NCBI GenBank assembly: GCA_033239125.1
Contig: BSWB01000005.1
Span: 116,994,494-117,058,493, forward strand
DNA length: 64,000 nt
Direction of reading: 5' to 3'
Origin: Fagopyrum homotropicum
Taxonomy: Eukaryota; Streptophyta; Magnoliopsida; Caryophyllales; Polygonaceae
Below are positions 34,610-44,500 of the stretch, in pieces (the first letter of the stretch is position 1; each line of letters starts with the position of its first letter). The position numbers and the translations under genes were made by a program. The notes beneath the pieces were generated by a model. That model was not told where the DNA came from. It saw nothing but the letters and a program-made list of their open reading frames with translations, and made no database searches.

Positions 34610-37281
34610 TTCGATAGCCTTCGACATTGAAAGAGAGCCAATTTCTCCAAAGGGAGACTAGAAGGAGCCAAAAAAATTCTCCAAGAGGGAGACTTGAAGA
34701 CTTGGTTACTGGGGACGTCCCACGGAAAGAAGAGATTTTGAAGGAAGATTTGGGAAAGACGCACTTTCCTATTTGCGGAGTTGGAAGATTTTAGAGTTTC
34801 ACTTGAAGGCGGATTGACATCCCGTTCTTCTTTGTTCCTTGAGATTTGTGAGAGATTATTATTTTATCCTACATCTATTGAACGCAAATTACTTTTGAGT
34901 TTTATTGATATTGGTTTTGTGTTTGTTATTGAGATTTCAAGGTTTTACCTTTCCTCCCTTTCATATTTGATATTTGATTTTACAATGATGATTATTGGCT
35001 AAAACCCTTTAGCAATTCTAAGGTGAAGGGTTGATACTTGTGGCTCAGATAATGATAGATCGATCGTAAACAGATTGGACCCTGAGAGTGTGAGAAACAT
35101 CGTCGACACCCTAAATCACGGGTTGTTCTTAGTTTCCACGGCCGTGATTCTCAAGAACTACCCGTAATTTTACCTGTTGTACGACCTTTGTTTTTGCTTT
35201 AATCCAAAGTTAAAGATGAGGTTTAACCTAGCCTTGACTTGCCTTTCCTAGGTAGTAGTGAGACTCAACATCCTCTATTTCGATTTCGAGTGTCACAACC
35301 TTAACCGTTCTAGTTTATCTTTGATTCCTTGGGTTTGGACATGGGTATTTGAGATTAATTCTTGTCCTTAGATCCTTTCTATACTGCATCCTCAAAAACC
35401 TTTATAGAGAGAGTCTTTGGGTTAGACATATAGGGTTTTGGAACTTCGCCGTACATTACCTTACCTTAGTATACCTTTGCAAACCTCAACTCTTTCCTTA
35501 TATCTATAGTATATCTTGAATCGATTGCCACAATTGGATACTTGGATCTTTAGGATTGCTGTTTTCCCAATATTTGCAAAGCTTCTATACTTTACTTGCT
35601 CAATAATTTGTGAACTGAATTTGATCCCCCCAATCCCTGAGTTCGATACTTTGGAATACTTGTTAATCTACGTCTATCCGTACACTGCGGGTTCGCTTGC
35701 TTTTGTTTCAGTTTTATAATTAAAACTTATTTGCATGCATGTTTAGGGGCGAACAAGAGGAGTTTAGATTCAGTGGTTGGTGTTTGGAGAAGACCCAGCA
35801 AGAAGAGGAGGCCTTTGAAGCTCAGATCCACATTCGAAGATGAAGAAGACGACCTTTTGTTGTTCGACCACGGGGTGGATCTTCAGAGCCGCAGGAGCGG
35901 ACCAGGCCACCGTAGGGGCGGCACCAGGACGCTGGACCACCGCAAGGGCGGCTCCAGGGGGCCGCTGGGGCGGTGACAGTTTCTCCGCAAGGGCGCTAGC
36001 TTGACTCTACGGTTGCATTTCTTCAACAATAGGCTTCTCTTCTCCCTTCCTCTTTGTCCCTTCCTTAGCTATGAGTTTGTATCATGGTAGTAACATGCCT
36101 ATGATGGATCTAGGTTAGTGGAGAATGTCATCTAGTGGTTGTGAACCTAAGTGCCCTTATGGATCGATGTAGTTGATGGATTTGAGTATGTGAGCATGTT
36201 GGACTTCCTAGGATAGTATGTCCTCTTAGACTGCGGCTTATGATCATGTGAGGTAGTATGTTGTTGAGTGATCTCTTCATGCGTTGAGTGAGATGTGAAT
36301 GTTATAGATTCTAGGATGCGGTCCTAAAATGAGAGTCAAATGATCTTGCGTAGGTAATTTGTGTAGAAGCCTTAGACTTCTAGAGTTGAGCGAGTTTTGA
36401 TACATATCTTGCTGTGAGCAGGTTGTGGGCTTCTTCTCAAAGGAAACAAGAGTGTTTTGTGAGTTAATGTTGGAGATGAGGTAAGTCTCCAGACTTACTT
36501 AGCTCGTATTCTTCGTATTAGTTTCGATGCGTGTTTGGTGGTGTGTGTTTATTGTTTATGCTATAACAACGAAACCGGACATAGGACGACTTTACATTTT
36601 GATATTGGCCCAAGTGTATGATAACGGGCGGTGACAACACTACCTAGTTCTTGCGGAGATCTAGGGGGTTCTCGACGACTAGCCTGGGCAGGTAGACGGC
36701 CAGATGTATCAACACCATTCCTTGACGGTGAGTAGGGACCGAGGCGAGATCATGCGGTGATTCTCGTGTCACAAATGAAAGTTGAATTAGTAACGGAATA
36801 TGACTTAATAATAAAAAGATAATAAATAGGACTTGTGTGTTTTGGAGCATGTTGCGTGTTTATGATTATTTATGTGTGTGTGTGTGTCATCACCTTGATT
36901 CTAATGCTTTGAATATTAGGTAACAATTTTGAACCGATTTGTGTAGATGCCTTACAGGTTAGGGATGTCGCTGAGTAAGGTGGAGAAGTGGACAACTGGG
37001 GTCTCCGTACATTATAGGACGAGGATGTTTTGCTTTCGTTATGTTTTTGCATTTATTGATTTATGTATTTGGATTTGTTGACGTTTTGAGGACTCGGCTG
37101 AGTTTTCACCTTGTACGTGACATTTCAGTCTCTTTCGCATACATTAAAACGATTTCGGTATTTGCCTTTATTTGTGCCATGTTGGAAAGATCCGGTGAAA
37201 TTGTTGTCAAGCTAAGGGTTGAGACCCATTGTGAGGTCTCCGCCCGTAGCATCTCGAGTCCCGCGGATTCGGGGTGTTACA

Positions 37282-37560
37282 TCAGGATAATACATCTCTT
37301 GAGGATAACCTTGAGTCTCTCCAAGATACATATTATAAGGGTTTCTCGTTGGGTCATACTGAAAATTTTGCGGTGGGGCATATATGTTGTAAGACCGAAT
37401 TGGGGTTGGGCATGACAATTCCCAAAATGAAGGTATTGGGTTTATATCTCCTTCTTCTTCTTCATACCACTGAGCTGGAGGTGGAGTATCTGGTTCGACT
37501 TTTATGGCCTTTCCCTTCACGATTCTTCGTTGTTCACTAGAAGTTGACATCTAACCATAG
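37282..37560 (-). pseudogene. Start of the upstream ORF of the minus-strand gypsy element
   Basis: From ATG at 37550 on the minus strand the frame encodes MSTSSEQRRIVKGKAIKVEP and a Pro/Tyr/Asn-rich stretch (YNIYAPPQNFQYDP) up to the solo LTR insertion at 37281, then continues in frame at 33652. I do not recognise a domain. It may be the N-terminus of gag or an extra ORF as found in some plant gypsy lineages. Confidence 0.55.
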
Positions 37561-37755
37561 AAATTTTTTGCAATACCATAATAAATGTTACCATTATATG
37601 ATGAAATACCAATAGAATAAATAAAATCAAGACAATTAAGGTGTAGAGATGACAGTATGACACTTGGAGTTCACCTGATCATAACCTTGTCCGTTTACCT
37701 TTTCGTATATATACTACTTATTTAGTATTACTATTATATATATATATATATAAAA

Positions 37756-37812
37756 CCTAGGCTCTGATACTAATTATTGTAACACCCTAATCTAACATCT
37801 TACTAGGTCTGC
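37756..37812 (-). other. Primer binding site and LTR end of the minus-strand gypsy element
   Basis: GTATCAGAGCCTAGG (37756-37770, minus strand) resembles the tRNA-Met primer site, and TGTTACA ends at 37778, a plausible LTR end. The LTR runs to the right and is interrupted by the Athila element at 37813; it resumes at 52146. Confidence 0.55.
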
Positions 37813-38121
37813 TGTTAGCATGAAATATTGTGATATTTTAGGCACGTTTTCTAATCGTATTTGATTCATATTGATAGTCTTTGATTGATCTTTATGCATG
37901 TGTGAGCTAGTATTGCCTATATTGTCGATATGGATGTCTACACTAATTCTATGTTGATTATAGGTGATTTGGAGCTATTTCCGAACGGAATCGAGCAAAG
38001 GAGAGTTGAGTTGATATGTCCATAGATCGAGGACACTTTTTGGAAGCAATTTGGAGTCTTAGATTGAGGAATGCACGAGTTTAGGGAAGAATCACGTTCT
38101 TGCCCTAAATTACGCCCTAAA

Positions 38122-38273
38122 ATACGGCCGTATCACAAACCACGTTCAGAATTACGGCCGTGGATTCAGAGTCAGAATTCGATGTTCATTCCAGGGGATT
38201 CTACGGTCGTGGAACTAACCGTAATTATTTCCACGCCCTAGAATTACGGTCGTGGAATCTTCCACGACCGTGA
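38122..38273 (+). repeat. Cluster of palindromic ACGG(C/T)CGT modules upstream of the TATA box
   Basis: ATACGGCCGTAT (38122-38133), ATTACGGCCGTGGA (38151-38164), CTACGGTCGTGG (38201-38212), ATTACGGTCGTGGA (38243-38256) and TCCACGACCGTGAT (38260-38273). The last two form a perfect 12-bp inverted repeat with a 2-nt spacer (38246-38257 and 38260-38271). The cluster is repeated in the 3' LTR at 49556-49707. Confidence 0.9.
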
Positions 38274-38350
38274 TCTTGGCGAATCTTTTCGCCACACTTC
38301 GAAGCCATGATCTTTTGAAGATTGGGACGGGCCGACACTTTGCCCTGCAT

Positions 38351-38358
38351 TATAAAAA
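38351..38358 (+). promoter_or_regulatory. TATA box of the Athila 5' LTR
   Basis: TATAAAAA, about 80 bp downstream of the palindromic modules, repeated at 49785-49792 in the 3' LTR. Transcription of the element presumably starts some 30 bp further on. Confidence 0.6.
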
Positions 38359-38889
38359 GACGGAAGAAAGGAGATTCCGTCATGCCTGCTTAGGATCCCC
38401 GCTAACGCATAGACGCAGATCATCGCTTAGCAACACACAAACCCTCATCTTAGAGGTATTTGGGAGATCTCATCGGAGATCAAAGTCCGTATTGGAGAGT
38501 TGCTGTTGTGATCTTCAGATTTGTGGAAGATCGAAGTTCTTGGAAGGTTTTGCAAGAAGATCTCTCTTCTTGTTTAGGTTTGATTTGGAAACGGATTGAC
38601 ATCCCGTTTCTCTTCTTTCCTAAGGTTGTGATTGTTTACTTTGTTTTGAATCTTTTGATAAACATTTGTTCTTGATTGTGATCTTGAGATTCATTTGAAG
38701 ATTATTGATAGTTCTTGAAAGTTCCTATCTTTTATCCTTTAATTCTTGAATTGATATCAATATGACTGTTATTGGCTAAAAACCCTTAACAATTCTAAGG
38801 TGAAGGGTTGATAGTTGTGGCATAGGTGACGATAGATCGATCGCAAACAGATTAGACCCTGAGAGTTAGAGAGAATCGCCGACAACCCT

Positions 38890-38947
38890 AAATTACGGTC
38901 TGTTCTTGAGTCCACGGCCGTGGAACCTCAAGAACTAACCGTGATTT
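38890..38947 (+). repeat. 58-bp imperfect palindrome in the LTR
   Basis: The left arm reads AAATTACGGT ... GTTCTTGAG ... CCACGG and the right arm CCGTGGA ... CTCAAGAAC ... ACCGTGATTT. The centre is CCACGGCCGTGG. If the LTR transcript starts after the TATA box this lies in transcribed sequence and could form an RNA hairpin. Copies occur at 35112-35172, at 50324-50383 and, diverged, at 51490-51548. Confidence 0.85.
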
Positions 38948-39540
38948 CTCTTAAGTTTACGAGCCTGCTTTTACTTTAATTTAAAGTTAAAGATTTGTTT
39001 TAGCTTAGTTTAGACTTGTCTTTTCTAGGTGGTAGTGAAGCCTCAACAACCTCTACCTCGATTGTGAGCCTCAACAACCTCAATCGGTTAAGTTAATCTT
39101 GATCTTTAGATTATAAGTTTGGGTATTTGATACTAATTCTCATCTCTAGAATCTTTCTATATTGAGCCTCAACAACCTGTATAGAGAGTGCCTTGTAGGT
39201 GAGTTATATAAGGTTTTTGGAACTTCACCGTACGATTACCTTACATTAGTATACCTTTGCATATCTCAACTCTGTCTTTATATCATTAAGTATATCTTGA
39301 ATCGATTACCACAGCTGGATACTTGGATCTTTAGGATTGTTGTTTTCCCAATAATTTGCAAAACTCCCATATTTACTTGCTTGATAACCTGCAATCGAGT
39401 TCGTTCCCCCAAATCCCTGTGTTCGATACTCTGGAATTCTTGCTTAACTATATCGATCCGTACACTGCGGGTTCGCTTGCTTGATTCTAGTTTTATAAAT
39501 TTAAAACTTATTTGCACACACCTCTAGGGGCGAACAAGTT

Positions 39541-39560
39541 TTTGGCGCCGTTGCCGGGGA
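39541..39560 (+). other. Primer binding site, tRNA-Asp type
   Basis: TGGCGCCGTTGCCGGGGA follows the 5' LTR after a few bases. This matches the tRNA-Asp primer site used by Athila-lineage elements. Confidence 0.88.
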
Positions 39561-39637
39561 TTTGGTTTCGTCCGAATCCGGTAGCCGGTTGTCAAGCTTG
39601 GGAGCTTGCTCTCGTTATTTGATTTTTCTTTGAGTGC

Positions 39638-41527
39638 ATGCGCAGGTCTAGGAACACCGAAGATCTCTTACCTCTTGATTAAGAGCTAGAGAAAACCTTG
39701 AGACAAAAGCGCAAGGAAAAGAAGATGGCCGAAGAGAACGAACGCGATCTTCAAACGGAGTTGGCGGAGAAGGAAGCTCAACTCCGATGGAATGAGACTC
39801 TCCGCCAGGATGAGATGGATCGTCATCAATCTCAAGTTAACTGTCTACAAGACATGCTCTTCCAAATGAGGATAAAGATGAGCGACCTTGAAGATAAGGT
39901 AGGCAAGAAGTCCTCGAGAAGGAGATCAAGGTCTAGAAGAAAAAGCCACTCATCCGCTGATGATAGTGATTCTTCCATGCCACCGTTAGAAGAGATTGAT
40001 CCCACGATCAATATAAATCCCTTCAATCCACAAGGAGCTACTAATCGCCGCATCCCACCAAGGAATGCGAGAGTCGAACGTGTGGATAATGAGCCAAGAA
40101 CTCTTGGCCAGCGGATGGATCCAACACAACAACCACGCCGCTTGGGTGTGAATTTTGATGCTGAAGATGTGCAAGGGTTTAGTTTTAACCCTCAAGTTAT
40201 CACTCTTGTTAGCCAAAGCCAATTTGGCGGTACAAGCGCTGAATCTCCACACCAACACTTGCAAAACTTTGAGTGTATGATGGAGACGATGAGACCGAAG
40301 AACGCTACTACCAACAGCTATAAGCTCAAACCTTTCTTTTTCTCTTTGAAAGGGAAAGCGTTGTCATGGTATCAAGCTCTTCCCAATGGGAAACTAGACA
40401 CGTGGGAAGACCTTTCCGCGGAGTTTCTCACCAAATTCTTTCCGCCCTCCAAAACGGCGGAACTTAGAGGTAAGATTAATGCTTTTTCCATGAGACCTAA
40501 CGAAAGTTTGTTTCAATCTTGGGAAAGGTTTCAGGATTTACTCTTGGATTGCCCTCATCATGGCATATCCAAGCTTGCCTTGCTGGAAATCTACTACAAA
40601 GGGCTGGATGCGGGAACGCAATTCAACCTCCAATCCCTCTCATGCGGAACGTTCATGGACATGAGAGAAGATGACGCTTGGGACTTCATTGAGAAGCAAG
40701 CAAGAGTCATAGAAAAGTACTCCCACCGGAAAGCGGAGGGAAATCGTGTGGAGCAAGGAGCAAAGCTCACACATGAAGCTCAAAATCAGATTTTCTCCCT
40801 CAACAATGAGATCAAAGAGTTGAAGGAGACTATCAAGACCAACTTCCCAAAGCAACAAGAGAAGGATGTTGGCTATTTGGGCAACAACAATGGCGGTGAT
40901 AACACCAACCGCAACAACAATAACCGGAACAATAACCGGAATAACAATTGGAATGGAAACAACAACAACCGGAACAACAACAATTGGAACAACAATCGGG
41001 GTTCAAACAACAACAATTGGCGCTCCAATCAACAAAATTCCGGTAACTCCTATCCTTCCAATTCCAATTCGCTAACTCCACCTTCCTCTTCCTCTACTCC
41101 TTTGAAAAGCCAGGGGCAATCATCCAATGGAGGAAACAATACGGGAAAGGAGAAGCCCGATCCCATGTTGGAAACTATCTTGGGAAAGCTTCAAGGGTTG
41201 GAGAACCGCATCATCAAGGTTGATGATCAAATTTCTAAGGTTGACAAAGCTCAAAAGGTTTTGGAAAACCAAATGTTCAACCACGCGGAGGAAGTTCCCA
41301 GAAATCAAGGGAAACTTCCAAGAAAGACGGAGGACAACCCTAAGGGAAGGGTGATGGCGATTACAACTAGGAGCGGAGTGACTACCACCGATCCGCAGCC
41401 TACGTTCATTGAAGTCCCCGTAGAGAAGGACAAAGAAAAGGGGAAGGAGAAGGAAGACGTCTATGTCCCCCCTGCAGCTTACAAACCTCCCCTACCGTTC
41501 CCTCATCTAGAGCGCGAGCGCGCCTAG
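39638..41527 (+). pseudogene. Athila gag with an early nonsense codon
   Basis: The family-typical start is the ATG at 39638, but codon 15 is TAA (39680-39682) in the LLPLD-E motif. The frame is then open from 39683 and has a usable ATG at 39698, leaving a 609-codon protein. It has a charged, probably coiled-coil N-terminus, an Arg/Ser stretch (SSRRRSRSRRKS, about residues 72-83), the gag capsid domain (about residues 185-345, including GKALSWYQALP and FLTKFFPPSKT), an Asn-rich repeat (about 395-440, NNNRNNNRNN) and a Lys/Glu-rich tail. No classical zinc knuckle was seen. It ends at TAG 41525-41527, one frame away from pol. Confidence 0.85.
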
Positions 41528-41556
41528 ACAAGCAATTCGGTAAGTTTATAGAACTC

Positions 41557-44500
41557 ATGAGCAAGCTGCATATTAATATACCTTTCATTGATGCTATTGT
41601 AGGTATGCCGGCTTATGGCAAGTTCTTGAAGGAGCTCCTCTCTAACAAGAGGAAGCTAGAAGATTTTGGAGAGGTCAAGATGAGTTCGGATTCTTCGGAT
41701 CTCATCAAGACGATGAAGGAGAAAATGCCCCCAAAGCTGAAAGATCCGGGGTCATTTTGCATTCCCATTGGAGTGGGAGAGGTCACATATGACGCTTTAT
41801 GTGACTTAGGAGCAAGTGTGAGCATCATACCACTTGCGCTGTGCAGGAAGATCGGTTTAGGCGACCCTAAACCGGTGAAGATGACGTTATACATGGCGGA
41901 TCGATCCATAACTCGTCCCGTCGGCATTGTAGAAGACGTCCCGGTCAAGCTAGGCAAGTTCTTTGTCCCCATTGATTTTGTCGTGCTTGACATTCCTGCA
42001 GATAGTCCGGTCCCGATCATACTCGGAAGACCGTTTCTTGCAACTTCCGGCTGCATGGTCGATTGCAAGAATGGAAGACTCGCTTTTGACATTGGAGAAG
42101 AGAAAGTAGAGTTCGTTCTTTCCACTCTAGTGAAGGAACCAATCTTTGACGAGGATATCTACGATATCCAAGACGAAGAAGGTTTGTCTAGGGAGGAGGT
42201 AAGTGCAATTCTCTTTAACGATCCTTTACAAAAGGTTATCACTATGAGTCTAACCAATGAAGGAGAAGAAGAAGAGTGTAAAGAGGAAATTGAAGCCTTG
42301 GAAGCACAAGAAGAGATGCATGAAGTGGAGCTTGAGAAACTCCACGATGAGGCTGAGAATATTAGAATCCACGGTCATACCCTGTATTCCACGACCGTGG
42401 ATTCCACGACCAAAATCGACTTCCATTCCAGAAGATATTACGGCCGTGGAACACAAGAGGAGACCGTAATTTTGACCGTGGAAGAGGGTGACCGGCATAC
42501 TTCTTCAACTTCTTCTAATTCTTCTCCAACCCATTCAACATCCTTAGAAACTTCTAAGGAAACATCGGAAGCTCCTCAAGGATCATTGGAAGCTCCGAAA
42601 GCAATGGAACTCAAACCACTTCCTACTCATCTAAGGTACGCTTTTCTTGGATCTAATTCTACCTTTCCGGTTATCGTTAGTTCCGAATTAAGCATAGATG
42701 AACATGAACAGCTCATGATTGTCCTTAGGAAACATAGAAAAGCCATATGCTATACTATTGAGGACTTAGTAGGAATTAAACCCTCCCTATGCATGCATAA
42801 GATACTAATGGAGGAGGACTTTAGAACTTCAAGACAACCTCAAAGGCGGTTGAATCCGACCATGAAGGAGGTTGTCAAGAAGGAAATTCTTAAACTTCTT
42901 GATGCAGGTATCATCTATCCTATCTCCGATAGCAAGTGGGTGAGCCCGGTTCAAGTAGTTCCGAAGAAGGGAGGAATGACGGTCATCACCAATAAGAACA
43001 ACGAACTCATTCCTACCCGAACCATAACTGGATGGCGAATGTGTATAGACTACCGCAAGCTCAACAACGCAACGCGGAAGGATCACTTTCCATTGCCATT
43101 CATCGATCAGATGCTTGAAAGGTTAGCACAACATTCATACTTTTGCTACCTTGACGGTTATAGTGGCTTCTTTCAGATTCCGATACATCCGGATGATCAA
43201 GAGAAGACCACATTCACATGCCCTTGGGGTACGTTCGCCTATAGGAGAATGCCGTTCGGGCTTTGCAACGCCCCAGCCACCTTTCAACGGTGCATGATGG
43301 CCATCTTCTCCGAATACGTAGAGGAAATCATGGAAGTCTTCATGGACGACTTCTCCGTTTACGGTTCCTCTTTTAACGATTGTCTTTCTAACCTTTCTCT
43401 TGTTTTACAATGTTGTGAAGACACTAACCTAGTTCTTAATTGGGAAAAGTGTCAATTCATGGTTAAGGAAGGAATCGTATTAGGTCACTTAGTCTCTAGT
43501 AGAGGGATAGAGGTAGACAAGGCCAAAATAGAGACCATAGAGAAACTTCCTCCCCCAATTTCGGTGAAGGGGATAAGAAGTTTCCTAGGACATGCTGGAT
43601 TCTATAGACGTTTCATTAAGGACTTTTCTAAGATATCAAAACCTCTCACTAATCTATTGATGAAGGATGCGGTTTTTGAGTTTTCACAGGAATGTTTAGA
43701 TGCGTTTAACACCATTCGGCAAGCTCTAATTTCAGCACCTATTATCCAACCTCCGGATTGGACTCTCCCCTTCGAGATTATGTGCGACGCTAGTGACGTA
43801 GCCATTGGAGCTGTTCTTGGACAACGAAAAGAAGGACGAACCCACGCCATATACTACGCTAGCAAGACGCTAGACGAAGCTCAGCTCAACTACGCCACTA
43901 CGGAAAAAGAGTTTCTAGCCATTGTCTACGCTATTGGCAAGTTTCGCTCTTATCTTGTAGGTGCAAAGGTGATTGTCTACACGGATCATGCTGCGATCCG
44001 GTACCTCCTTGCGAAGAAAGATGCGAAGCCAAGGCTGATTAGATGGATTCTTCTCCTACAAGAATTCGATCTTGAGATCCGCGACAAGAAAGGCTCGGAA
44101 AATTCTGTTGCGGATCATTTGAGTCGTCTAACACATCTAGAGGACGACCATGTGCCCATTGATGACTCCTTTCCGGACGAACACCTACATATCATAGAGG
44201 AGTGCATCAAGGTAGTCTCCAAGGGTAACGAACCATGGTTTGCTGATTTCGTTAACTATTTGGTTTGCCAGGAGATACCACCCGGACTGTCATACGCACA
44301 AAGGAAGAAGTTCTTCAAGGACGTCCGGGAATACTATTGGAACGAGCCTCTCCTCTTTAAGAGAGGTCCGGATGGCATCATTCGGCGATGTGTGCCGGAA
44401 GATGAGATGCAAAGTGTCATCCGCCATTGTCATTCACTACCTTGTGGAGGACACGCTAGTTCGAACAAAACTAGTGCAAAGGTATTGCAATCTGGATTCT

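Larger units (their letters stand above)
34172..35755 (+). mobile_element. Athila-type solo LTR (variant B)
   Basis: 1584 bp from TGATGACATGAATTATGACC to TAGGGGCGAACA, flanked by perfect AGAGG repeats (34167-34171 and 35756-35760). From about 34598 it closely resembles the tail of the 3' LTR at 50900-52140. It contains a TATA box and a 30-bp tandem array instead of the palindromic modules seen in the Athila LTR at 37813. Confidence 0.9.
33653..37281 (-). mobile_element. Tekay-type solo LTR with a nested solo LTR
   Basis: On the minus strand it begins TGTAACACCCCGAATCC at 37281 and ends GGTACA at 33653. Flanks are CCAGG (33648-33652) and TCAGG (37282-37286), a target duplication with one mismatch. 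After removing the nested solo LTR at 34172-35755 and its duplication, it is about 2040 bp, the size of the Tekay LTRs at 10960. Host coding sequence is in the same frame on both sides. No internal retrotransposon genes are present. Confidence 0.7.
37813..39536 (+). repeat. 5' LTR of the Athila element (variant A)
   Basis: 1724 bp, TG to CA. It has five palindromic modules at 38122-38273, a TATA box at 38351 and a larger imperfect palindrome at 38890-38947. From its start to about 39460 it is nearly identical to 49247-50893. Confidence 0.92.

Noticed and set aside
38252..38599. 115-codon plus-strand frame present twice (also 49686-50033)
   Set aside because: It is the same stretch of the two Athila LTRs; no known protein resembles it and it crosses the TATA box.
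40833..41081. Minus-strand Cys-rich frame resembling a small cysteine-rich peptide
   Set aside because: It is the antisense of the Asn codon repeat in the Athila gag; the cysteines are a by-product of AAC/AAT-type repeats.
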